Source of the DNA: Theodoxus fluviatilis | Lineage: Eukaryota; Mollusca; Gastropoda; Cycloneritida; Neritidae | DNA: 64,000 nt | Reading direction: 5' to 3' | Assembly (NCBI GenBank): GCA_034096865.1 | Contig: JAWQFJ010001277.1 | Location: 1 to 64,000 of the forward strand | Shown: piece after piece, positions 41,601-53,600 of the stretch | How positions within the stretch are numbered: position 1 is the first letter of the stretch | Layout: each line of letters opens with the position of its first letter | Program-made: the position numbers and the translations under genes | The notes under the pieces: generated by a model | Told to the model about the DNA's origin: nothing | Database searches by the model: none | What the model saw: the letters and a program-made list of their open reading frames with translations, nothing else

Positions 41601-44600
41601 TCAACATTGTTTCCTCAATGGGACATCTCTGTGGTTTTGGGGTAGGGTTGGGGAAACGTTAGTAAAAGAATTATTCAATTAATTCATGAATGAGGGAGGA
41701 ATTCGTAAAAACAGCCAATCAGATTTTGTTTTCCACCAGTTTGTTTCCCGCCAGTTTGTTTGTTTCCTGCTAGTTTGTTTCCCACCAGTTTGTTTCCCAC
41801 CAGAGGGGCCATCTTTCTCACACCCCTCTCCTTGAACAAGTACACTAGTGTGGCCTGTTTATGGAAGCTCTTCCAAGTAACCAGCGTATGTTATTTGCTA
41901 TATGGTTGAGTAATATGCAGTATAACAAACCAGCATGCCTAATTTTGTGGGTGTATCTTCATTTGTTTAAAAGATTAGTTTCAAATTTGCCGCCCCCTTG
42001 AAACTGGGTTTTTCCATGAGACAAATTGAAGATTTTGCAAAATTCGTTACATAGAGTGATAGACAATTTTATTTTAATAAAGAGTGCAGTTTAAAAACAA
42101 CAACAACTGAACTGTCAAGTACATATGTTCAAAATTTCATTTTGGGACTTGTCTGCTCATTTTATTCTGCACAGGAGCCCAGCAAACTTGCCATTTGGAG
42201 CATATTTCTGTTACTTTTGGCACAGTGAATTCCCAGCAGTTAACCTAAAAGGATTGTAAAAATTGCTGTTTCTGTTTTGAGGTCCTTTAGTGGCAGACAA
42301 TGTAGGTGGTTCAAATTGGGAAAATTGGTTTTCTGCTCAATGGAATAGCTTGTTTACAGCAGTATGTCTCTGCAACCAAAAGAGATATTGACCTACTTTT
42401 TGACTCACATGCGAAGCAAAAGTGAGTCTATGTACTGAGCCGTGTCGTCCGTCCGTCCGGGCGGGCGTCCGGGCGTCCGTCCGTAAAAAACTTAAACGTT
42501 GGATTTTTCTCGGAGACTATTAAGTCTATCAACACCAAATGTGGCATGATGGTGTATGATGACAAGGCCTCAAAAAATATACATAGTGACTTGACCTTGC
42601 TTGAAGGTCAAGGTCACAGGAGCCATAAATGTGGTCTCAAAAACAGTCATTTTTCACATTTTCCCAATTTTCTCCCACATTATTGAGAATGGCGACCTCA
42701 GCTACAAGTGATATATAGGTCAAAGCAAGCCCTATCTATTGATACCAGTTTGGTTGACCTTGCTTCAAGGTCAAGGTCACAGGAGCTCTTCAAAGTTGGA
42801 TCGTATACATATTTTGAAGTGACCTTGACCCTGAACTATGGCAGATAACTGTTTCAAACTTAATAATTATGTGGGGCACATGTTATACTTTCATCATGAG
42901 ACACATTTGGTCACATATCATCAAGGTCAAGGTCACTTTGACCCTTATGAAATGTGACCAAAATGTGGTAGTGAACCACTAAAAGTGACAATATCTCATG
43001 GTAGAAAGTGCCAATAATCACCATTGTGCTTCCTATGTCTTGAATTGACAGCTTTGTGTTGCATGACCTTGGATGACCTTGACCTTGGGTCAAGGTCACA
43101 TGTATTTTGGTAGGAAAAATGTGTAGAGCATTTCTTTGTGTATGATGTCATTGGTAGGTTTAGTTGTTTGACCTTGACCTTGAAGGTCACCTGAAGGTCA
43201 AGGTCATATAAAGGTCAAGGTCACGCATGTGAGTCGTATGGGCATTGCCCTTCTTGTTGGTGGTTGTTGTTATCTTGTATTACTAGTCTCTTTGTATAAC
43301 TGCATAGTTAGCATTCACCAGAATAAAATGTTTGGCTGCTGTTGCCTAATATTAGTACTCATCTTCTGCAGCATTACAACATCACTGTCAGGGATGACAA
43401 GCAGCCCATGCTTGTGTCCATGCCCAAAGCCAAGGATATCAGAGGAGGCAGAGCGGAGATGGTGTATCTCGTCCCCGAGATGTGTCTGATGACAGGTAAG
43501 CAGTTAACTGTGGTTCGATGTAGACTCATGAAGTTTTCCATTGACCAATGTTAATTCGCTCCTCAACCAACACAAATAAAAATTTATAAAAGTAACAGCA
43601 GAAGGTTACAATTGGAAATAAACTTGTATTATGAAGCAAGCACTTAGAAGTAAGAGAAAGATCTCAGTGCATTTAGCTTTGTAATTAAGATGAACACTTG
43701 TGCTTGGCAGTTGTGATGAGACATACCATATCGTTTCATGATACACATGTAGATTTGCATTTGTTGTGCACTTAGCAGAAATATATGCCTTGACATCAGT
43801 AAAGTGTATCATTACGACTGAAATTATTTTCTCTATAGTTAGGATGTAAAATGTCGTGCAGCAATAAACCTAGTTGCACATCAAAATATGCGTAGCTGTG
43901 GTCAGTGTCATCCAAGAAATGTCATGTGGCTTCACACACATTTGTATTGTGCACTTAATTTTTGACTGAGGATTATAGTGCCTCTGTTAAATTATTTCGT
44001 TTGTATGTGTATCATGATTTATGTTGAAAGATCGTTTTGTTTTGTTATGTTTTGTTTTTTATTATGTTCCCATGCATTCAGACATGGGACTGATCCGTAT
44101 TTATACTGATTTCCGTATTTTTTTAAAGTCAATGGGTCATTTCTGAGATCGACGCAAATCCGAAGAGAAAATTTGGGGTGGGTGGGGGGGTAGGGTGAAC
44201 TTTGGCGCCTTCGCAAGTTCGGTTGTCGGGTCGTTCCGTCATGTTTCACGAAGTACTGCGACGTCATTTATCCAAACTTTGCGCTCGTTTTGATTGGTCA
44301 CGATCATTGCCGATCTTTGCTGAAGCTGAAAATACTCGTTTTCGGATTCTCCGAGCGCTTGTGCAGTTGTGAAGTCGAAGCAGTCAAAATGGCGACTTAC
44401 TCGAGTCAATGATTATATAGTTACACAAAGATAGCTCATTAGCTCATTGTTGTGAGGATCGAGACACGTTGCGCCCCCAAGCGGAAGGTTACTTGGGTGA
44501 ATCAATGGAAGTAATCAGACCGCTTACCGACATGTAAAATTGCTTGTTTCTCGACGCGTTTCTGATGCGTTCCGATCGTGAGTGTGAATAAATTTACAGT

Positions 44601-47600
44601 GTAATGTGTAATAAAAGGATTTGCTGCAATAATGGGGGTGTTTTGGCTTTGTTTTTTGAAGCAGGCGTTGTGAAATCGAACGCGCACATAGGCCTATGAA
44701 ATCTACATGGTGTTGATGGAACGATCTAATTTTCATTATTATCAAAGAATGCAAGCTTGTTTATCAACGTATACACCCCTGTAGAATATCTTTAGGAAAT
44801 GCAAAGCAATACATACCTGTCAAGAAGGTGATTTGCGGCCAGAAAGTCATTCGATTAAGTGAATTCAGTTGCTGCATGAGAGAGGCGTCGACCTGCGTCG
44901 ACCCAAAGATTATATAGTATAATCTTTGGGTCGAAGCAGGTCGACGCTTCTCTCATGCGGCAACTAAATAAGTGTGAATAAATTTACAGTGTAATGTGCA
45001 ATAAAATGATTTGCTGCAATAATGGGGGTGTTTTGGCTTTGTTTTTTTGTAGCAGGCGTTGTGAAATCGAACGCGCACATAGGCTTATTAAATTTACATG
45101 GTGTTGATGGAACGATCTTATTTTCATCATTATCGAGAACATAATAACCTGAACACAACAAAACACAATCTATCGATACTATCATACACATCAGAATAAA
45201 TGTTTGCTGGAAATCTTGTTGTATAAACAATGCAGATTGCTGTATCTTTTCCCCAAAACAAAGAAGACTATAGTCAGTCTAAGCAAACATTTTGATACTT
45301 TGTTCACAAAATTAAAATCTCAGGAGAAATTAATATTGCATTGAAGGAGTGCTATCATTAGAATAGGGTCTGTCTCAGAAACTGGTCCTCAGCACAGTGA
45401 CAATTTTGGACCCCTCTTAAAATACTTCTACTACTGTATAATTTTATTATTTATTGCTCATTTTGTTTGAAATTGGTGAAAGAGATAATGGAAATAAAAT
45501 GGAGTTAAAAAAAATGACTTTTCAGTATTTTGTTTTCGCTTTTGTACGAAAACTGGGCCCAAAATGGCGCGCTGGTTTGTGACATGGCCATAGCTCGGTC
45601 TTGGAAAAGTACTGTGCATTGAAACTGTCGATCTTTAAAGGCAAAATACACATTACAAGGCGTCTTTTAAACATTATCTACTTTATTATTATTTGCAAAG
45701 TGCCCCAAAAGAAATCTTTCACCGAAATCTCAATCTGTTTTCATCTGCATCAGCCTCGTAACGCTTGGTGTCCAGACACAAACACGTCTTTTCGCATCGG
45801 CAACTTCGGCGGAGGAATACATTATATTGACACACATAGTGCCAACACACGCGCACATGTGCGTTGAACACATGTGGAAACGCAGAACTTCGTATGTTTA
45901 TTATCACGAAAGAAATTTGAGTTTGAAGTTTCTGTAGCGGAATGGTGTCCAATTTTTCATGTTACGTGCCTATCGGCAATGTGTAAGTTCCTGCATTCCC
46001 GAAACGGCTAGGAACTACATTTTCGACACAAGAATGACCCAGTTCCTTGCGGAAGGATACTAGTACACGTGGTTGTGCACTCGGAACGAAAGCTTGCTGT
46101 GTTCGGAGTGTTTACTGCTTGGTGTCCAGGGTCGCTCCACGTGTTACGTGACTGATCACATCTGGAGAGAACGTCGTAAAATGTAGGATTTTGACAAATT
46201 TTGAATAATCTGTTGCTATTTGCTATTTCCATGCGTTATATAGGGCCCTTCTCTTTTATTTACAGAAGTTTGGGAGTGCGAAAAAGCTATAATGTACGAG
46301 TAATTCGACTTTTCCGACGAACTACCGGAGCCCGACATTTTCTGGCTATGCATACCAGTCGAGAAAAGATTAATATTCCGTAGAATATTGTGAAGGAATT
46401 TCAGTGATTTGTTTGCACTAGTCATACAATTTAACTATTTTTACATTTAAAACAAGTTTGAAGTCAGAAATATGTTGTTATGTCGAGCCACGTGCGTGGA
46501 AAGGCTACACCATGTGCTTCGTAACATGGACACCACTTCCATAACCATAACTTGAGTCCATGTGACGCAGCTGATCCTGCAGAGGAAGAATATCGCTACT
46601 TGTCTTTTTTATCGAACGCAACAGTGGTTTTACGCGTTTGGCGTAGTTGCAATCAACCACCTATTTATTAATATGTCAGAAAATATTGGCAAAGTTGTTG
46701 ATACGTGACGGTGGCGCTGAAGCCCTTTGCTGACGATTAGCCTCATCACGCGGACACGTTCATTCATCCACACACCCTTCCATTCATTCGTCCATCCACC
46801 CATCTATCCATCCATTCACACACCCATCCATCAATCCATTCATCCACACACCCTCCCATTCATCCATCCATCCATCCACCCATCTATCCATACTTCCACA
46901 CATCCTTCCGTTCATCCATCAACACACCCTTCCATTCATTCGTCCATCCACCCATCTATCCATCCATACCCCCTTCCATTCATTCATCCATCCATCCAGC
47001 TCTGGCACCTGGCCGGGGAGTAGCCTACTACATTTATGCAGTGTAGACTGTCTCACCAGACTTGTTTCCTAGGCTTCTAGTCAGGGAGTGAGTGGTCAAC
47101 TTCTTAGACTGTATGCCTTTTCCTCTGCATTCAAAGAAATGCCTAGTCATTTTTTTCTTTCGTTTTTCTTTCTTCAATTTTGCCACAACATGCTTGTTTG
47201 CTTTTTAAAGGATACTTGTGGATTCAAATAAAGTAATCACAATGGCATGTCAAGCAGTTTTAATGTTTTGTTTATGGAAGGTGGGTGAAAGTGTGAATGT
47301 GGTGTCTTTGTTACGCGGCAAATACAATTTTATACACTGGTAACATTTCCTTGCAATTGAACATAGGTTCATTCAGAAAGGTTTTCTACACTGCTATGTC
47401 TTTATTTCACATGATGATGCTGGTTAACATCAACTTCCTAAGAAGTGTGTCATTTGATGACACTTTTTCAACACAAAAAAATATCAAAATGCCATCCCGA
47501 CTTTAAGTTCACATGTTGGAAGTCAAGTACCCTTCTGAATCCCAAATATTTTGTTTACATGCTGTTTCTGTATGGCCATAGGGTGTATTCTTAAAATACA

Positions 47601-50600
47601 ATGGTCTTTAACTACCATTTTGTAGTACTATTGGTTTGAATTTTGTGTCCATGTTACGCGGCCAATTTTCCTATTGGCCGCTCATTTCCAGACCCCTGGA
47701 GCCTGTATTCTTGTCTAAGTTATCTTTTCACCTGCATAACTCATTGCATCCATTGTTAGGCTTTATGAAAAAGTGCATTGCAGACTATTTAAAGCAACTT
47801 TTTTTTTGCACCACCATGTCACACTTTTAGGCCCAGTTTCTGAGACAGACCCAATACTGAGTGCATTGGTTGGGAATAGTGGTTTTGTTCTTGTCATGTT
47901 ATTTCCATTTTGACTTGTAAACTTCTTTTTTATTTCAGGGTTGACTGCTGAACAAAGGAATGATCAACATCTAATGAAGGCTGTGTCTTCCCAAACTCGT
48001 GTGAATCCTGATGTCCGGCTCCAGAGGTTGAGGGTGTTCCGAAAGCAACTCTGCGAGTAAGGCTTTTAATGCAAACATGCATGCATTTGTATGTTTGCTT
48101 GCATGTGTGATGTGCTTGCATGCCTGCTTGTTGTGCTTGGGATAAATGGGAGCAGATCTAGAATTATTGCTGCAAAGTCCAACGCCTTAGCTTACTGGAC
48201 CATCTACACCTCCTTACATCACAGTTCAAAATGATTTTCTGTCCAGAAACGGTGGGAAGAGTATGTTAAACAGCAATAAAACATACCCCCACCTTGAAAT
48301 GATGGCATTTGCTTCTCATGTATAGCAAAAATGTCATATTAGGGTCCTAGCAACTGCTTGAATAGTTCAATGAAGGCAACATTGTCAGATACCTCTGTAT
48401 TACACGTTCTCTTCTGTTTGTATGTGAAGTGAGATGACTCTTACAGAAATATTGTAGACCACATGCAGATGGAAGCCAGACTAAATGAATTGGGTGCATC
48501 AGCCAAGCAGGAACTTGAGCACCATGATAGTGGGTGAATGGACACCACTGCTGTCTGAATCACATTTTGAAACGAATGTGATTGTCATGCCTATTTGAGT
48601 AATAAATGAGGCAGATACATTACAATTTGGTCTAGCATTTAAGACCAAAGGAAAGAGCTCTAGAGCAGCTTGATTAGTTGGGTTACTGTCAAAACATTTT
48701 ACACTGGGAAATTTTACAAATATAAACGGCAGGTTGAAAGGACAACTGCTCTGCCTCTGAGACTTCTTGGATGGGGTTTGCCTAGTATTTGCTTCAAAAT
48801 GGCTGCCGAATATAAACTCTGGTACATTGTTTTCTGTGATGTGAGAAAGTATTAGAAAACAGATCTTGATAAGCACACATTTTAAATCCTGAAAGATTCT
48901 GACCAATGTGTGATTTTTTGCAGAACTCAATTTTTTTGTTGAATAATATCTGGAAAATCTTGTGTGTACATGGACAGCCAATTCCCTTGGCTGATTGTTT
49001 TTTTAAGGAACTGACTTGAGACACATACACAGAATAATGTAATGTAAAATCATTTTGTTCTTTCATGCCTATTTCTCATATTTTCTTGAAACTTTAAATT
49101 ATCATGGAAAAAACAATTCCACTTACAATGCAGTGTAGGTAGAACAATTGCAGGGCTGCCTATCCATACGGAAATTCCGTATTTTGTCCGGAAATGAAAA
49201 AAAATTGGCGAGCGTTCCTGAAAATACGGGAGTTTATTTTGCGTTCCGGAAATATCCAAATAAAAACTATATTAAAATAATTTCCAAAATCGTTGGCCTG
49301 TGGATGTGCGCGAATCGTTTTCCGAAGCGGTCTACCGATGATTGCCGAATGGGTTTGTTCTGTAGTGCGCAAGCGCAGCGCGCGAAAATATTTCCGAAGA
49401 TTGCCGAGTGACTTCGTTTTCGTACAGTGCGCAAGCGCAACGCACGAAGTGTTTTTCCGGAGAGTGCCGAACTTCTTCGTTTCCGGTATGTGCAGTGTTC
49501 ATGTGCAACAATGGCGTCCAAACGAAAGCCAAGCGATTGTGTTTCTGAATCATCGAAGAAACAGCGGAGGTCGCAGGTCTACATTCCAGCGTACACAGAG
49601 AAGTATCCATTTATAGTCCGCGGCACCACTGACTCCACTGTCAAATGTACGACTTGTGATAAGCAGTTCAGCATCTCCAGTGGTGGCGCCAACGATATCA
49701 AAAGGCATGTTGAAGGCCCAATGCATGTGAAGAAAAATGAGGAGAAGAAGGTCGCAGCAGCGCAAAAACCTATCAGTCAATATTTTACACCGCCTCCTTC
49801 GAAAGTGTCCCAAATCGACATCGACGTAATTCGAGCTGAGGCGATGATGGTAGACTTGACAGTAGAACTGAACCTCCCAATGGCGGCATTGGACAAACTA
49901 AGTGTAGGTGTCAAGAAAATGTTCCCTGACTCCAAGATTGCCAAACAGTTCAGCTGTGCCAGAAGCAAGGGAACTGCCATTGTGAAAGAAATGGCAGCCA
50001 AGACAACATTGTCTCTCGCTGAAAGGATGAAGCTGCAACCCTTCACAATTTCAACGGATGGAAGCAATGACAAGGGTGGTGTCAAGTTATTTCCACTAAT
50101 TGTGCGAACCATCGACCCTGACACAATGGAAGTGCGTTCAGACGCTCTCTCTGTCCCATCGATTGAAGGCTCAGCTACTGGTGTGAAGATCTTTGCAGGG
50201 TTCGTACAGGTCATGGAAAACCTGGAAAGTCATGGAATTTGATTTTTCATTTTCCAGGCCTGGAAAGTCATGGAATTTCAACTTAGGTCATGGAAAGTCA
50301 TGGAATTTAAGAAAGAAAAAAAAAGAAAGAAAAAAAGACGTTTTCTAGGCTGTGCTTCGCGCGATACTCTCAATCTAATTTTAAACGCTGAGCACGTCAG
50401 GAAAACGTGCCCTTGCATTCCATTGGTTAATTCTGAAGGCTCGTGTGCCTTCTGCTTCCTGATTGGTTCTTTGGCTAGGTGACCTCGTTTCATTTCCACG
50501 CCGGTCCAGTCAGTTGGTTCAAACGAGGACAGAGTGAAAAGAGATTGTTTTGTTCGTAGTGCAGTGTTTCTTTGAGAATCAGATTATCATCATGCCTGGA

Positions 50601-53600
50601 AAGTGTCGCTTTCAAGACTCTTGGACAGGAGACCCTGAATACCGTGAGTGGGTCATGCGAGCGAGAGTGGATGGGATGGCAATTGTGCCGATTTTGTGAA
50701 AAAGACTTTGATGTATCCAACATGGAAGCGGCAGCGTTGAAAAGCCACATGAAAGGTGTCGCGCACCAGGCGCGTGCTAAAAAACACCAATAAGAAAAGA
50801 GCAAACGTCAAACACGAATATCAGATTTTGTTCAAACTGCAAAAAATGCTGAGACAGAGAGGGCTTCAAAGGTGGTGGTTCCAGCTGGCGCTGCTACGCC
50901 GGTCGAAACTAGGCCTGCACCCACTGGCAGTGGCAGTAGATCTACTGGGATTGACACTTTCTTGACAACAGAGGACACACTGAAAGCAGAAATTTTGTGG
51001 ACTTTGAAAATGGTCATCTTCCACTTCTCATTCTCCAGTACCAAAGGAATGAACGAGCTGTTCCGTCGCATGTTTCCCGACAGTGTCATCGCCTCCAACT
51101 TTGCCTTGAGTGAAAGCAAAGCCCGGTACTTGACAACTTTTGGTCTGGGGCCACATTTCTTAGACATGCTCAAGGCAAAGGCCCGGTCTTCTGATTCTCT
51201 GGTGCTGCTCTTTGATGAGTCCCTGAATGCTGAACTTCAGAAGAAACAGCTGGATATCCATGTCCGATTTTGCTATTTACCATTTGGCGCTGGATCAAAA
51301 TGGCGACCGCATGTCTGTTTCAAAATGTTGCTGTTTCTAACGTAATTTGGTCAAATATAGTTCTGGTTTAATTAGAATAGCTTAAATATATCATATTCAA
51401 GAAGGGGATAACGATATATATGCTCATTTCTAAGCCATTTCGAAGACATTAGCACCATTTCGGTAAATAGCATGACCGTCAAAATCACACAATGGCGAGT
51501 AAGAGCGTGACGGCGCAGATGCGATTTTGACGGACAAATCAGCTGAAATCGGTTAGTTTATTGGGGTTTTTGTTTCAGTTTATGCTAGAACAATCATTTA
51601 GGAAGATATTTATTGCAATATTTTGCACATATTGGAAAAAGTACTGTAGAACTCGGGAGCTTCAGCGAGTGCTAAATAGACGCCGCACGCGATGTTCGAA
51701 GAAATTTCATCAGACCGGAAGTGGCCGTCGGTTCGATAGAATCCACTTTTTCTAGGATTCGCACATATCAATAACACAAAATACCAATGTAACATGAAAG
51801 ATGAAAGTCTTTCTGAGTTGTCTAATTGTCGCGTTTCGACGAAAATAATGGCGGAGGCATGGTCTAAAGTTCTCATACTTCCACTCTCCCTGGAATCCTT
51901 CGAACTCCTCTTCGACATCCTATTCCTCCAGAAAATCAAACCACTCCTGCGACTGTTCTGCACCCAAACAATCGCTACAGTAGTCTCCCGAAAGTGCTTC
52001 GAACTCCTCATCTGAATCAGCTTCGATATCGCTCCCTTCTCGGATCGCTGCAGGATCGTCAGCCATGTTGCGCGAGATCAGATCTCTCCACAAAAACGAT
52101 CGTTTCTCCGCTTGTAATCACTCGATTTTGAACTTGAAGGTACCCTGATATTTGGCATACTTTAAGCTTTCAAACAGTGTTTGAATCTTGTCGATATGTT
52201 GAATATAAGTTGAGTTATATATTTTTTTGTTGGCAGTATCTTTCAAATGCTGAAAGGACAAATTTCTTAGATTTTACATATGTGTACATTATCTGTCATA
52301 ATATTTTGCCAACTGCTCTGATTCTTTTGAAATTTTAATTGCAAATGTAAAAATGAATCAGCTTCAAGACTATGTAAAGTTTTTACTGTTTCAATGAGAA
52401 TAAGTTGAGTTGAAGTGTATTTTGGAGCCAAAAAATTATGTGTTCTTGAAAAATTTTCATTTTTGTCATCTTTCCAATTTTTTACAGGAAAATTTTGTAC
52501 TCTAGGAGCTGCAGTCATGATGAAGTGGAGTAGATTATTTATTTACCTTTCTAACAGTTTTTAGATCTTGTTTCTAGGATGTGTAGAAGAGAAAAAAAAA
52601 ATTTTTGAATAAAGGATGTCAACTTCTTTTTTCCCCCGGAAAAACCCTTAGGTTTTAGGGAGGCTTTTTCATCACGCACTGTAGGTCGTAATGGGTTAAT
52701 AACTTGCAGTACTGGTAACTTAATGAGTTTAGACATCGAATTAGGCTACTTATCAAGACTAGACTTGATGCTGCAAACAAATAACTCCGATTTGCCACAA
52801 CCGCTCGTAGATGCGTAGTCCGCCATGATGCGTTCCACTACCAGTGCGCGGAGAGTACTCGTCTCCGTTTGGCTCGCGCTGCGCGAGCATTCATTTGTCC
52901 GACACGTTTCATATATCGTTAAATTCGGCATAAAATGAGCTTTAATTTCCGTCTTTATTGTATATAATCCGTTGAGTAGTTCCAGAGATATGAGCTTTTG
53001 AAAATTAGACATATTTTCAGATAGAATTTTCTTTAACTTAATCGCTTTATTTTGGAAAAATATTTATACGAGAATAAACCGTGGAGCTTCGTCTTGCTGA
53101 CTCAGTAATTCGCATACTTGGAATGGGTTTCTTGACGGCGCGAAAGGTATTGTTTCTAACACACTGTAAATATGCTCGGTGAAATACGCCATTCCGACTG
53201 ATGACGCGAAGCGTATTTTGTGTTTCATCTAGTACTTTTAGTGCATTCGCATAAGTACCACAGATCACAGACAACATAAAAAACAACACAGAACGACAGA
53301 TGAAGGTTGAAACTTTATTTTGCACATAGTTTTGGTGCGAAACTTTTCAATTTAAATATATAAACATCACAGGGTAAATCATCAATTTTTAGCCTGCAGG
53401 CACCTTTCCCGGCAAAACTGGCTGCGGCTGCCAGTACCTACATAAGTAAAACACAAATATGATTTGATTTTGTAAAGAAAATTATCATACATTTTGTTTT
53501 GGGGGCTTGAAAGAGGTGTTTCTTGAGAGTCTCCACTAGCTAAGAATGACTCATATACAAGTGTGCTTTTAAACGTGTAACAAGCTTTGAGTGCAGCTAA

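Larger units (their letters stand above)
36755..45362. repeat. Tandem block, copy 2 (8.6 kb)
   Basis: Second copy of 28130-36751. Single-base changes are rare (for example TACTGTAGCTGTG versus TACTGTGGCTGTG). Its right edge continues into the transposon at 45366, which copy 1 does not reach. Confidence 0.97.

Noticed and set aside
28130..45362. True unequal crossing-over between two hAT copies as the cause of the tandem block
   Set aside because: The left border lies in the hAT 3' part, but the right border (36751) is not in hAT sequence, and an N gap sits at the join. No homology is present at the break.
46727..47023. 98-codon frame of [10 protein letters not shown] repeats
   Set aside because: Translation of the ATCC microsatellite.
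48499..48981. 160-codon minus-strand open frame in intron 10
   Set aside because: No recognisable family, no repeat elsewhere in the window and no splice context.
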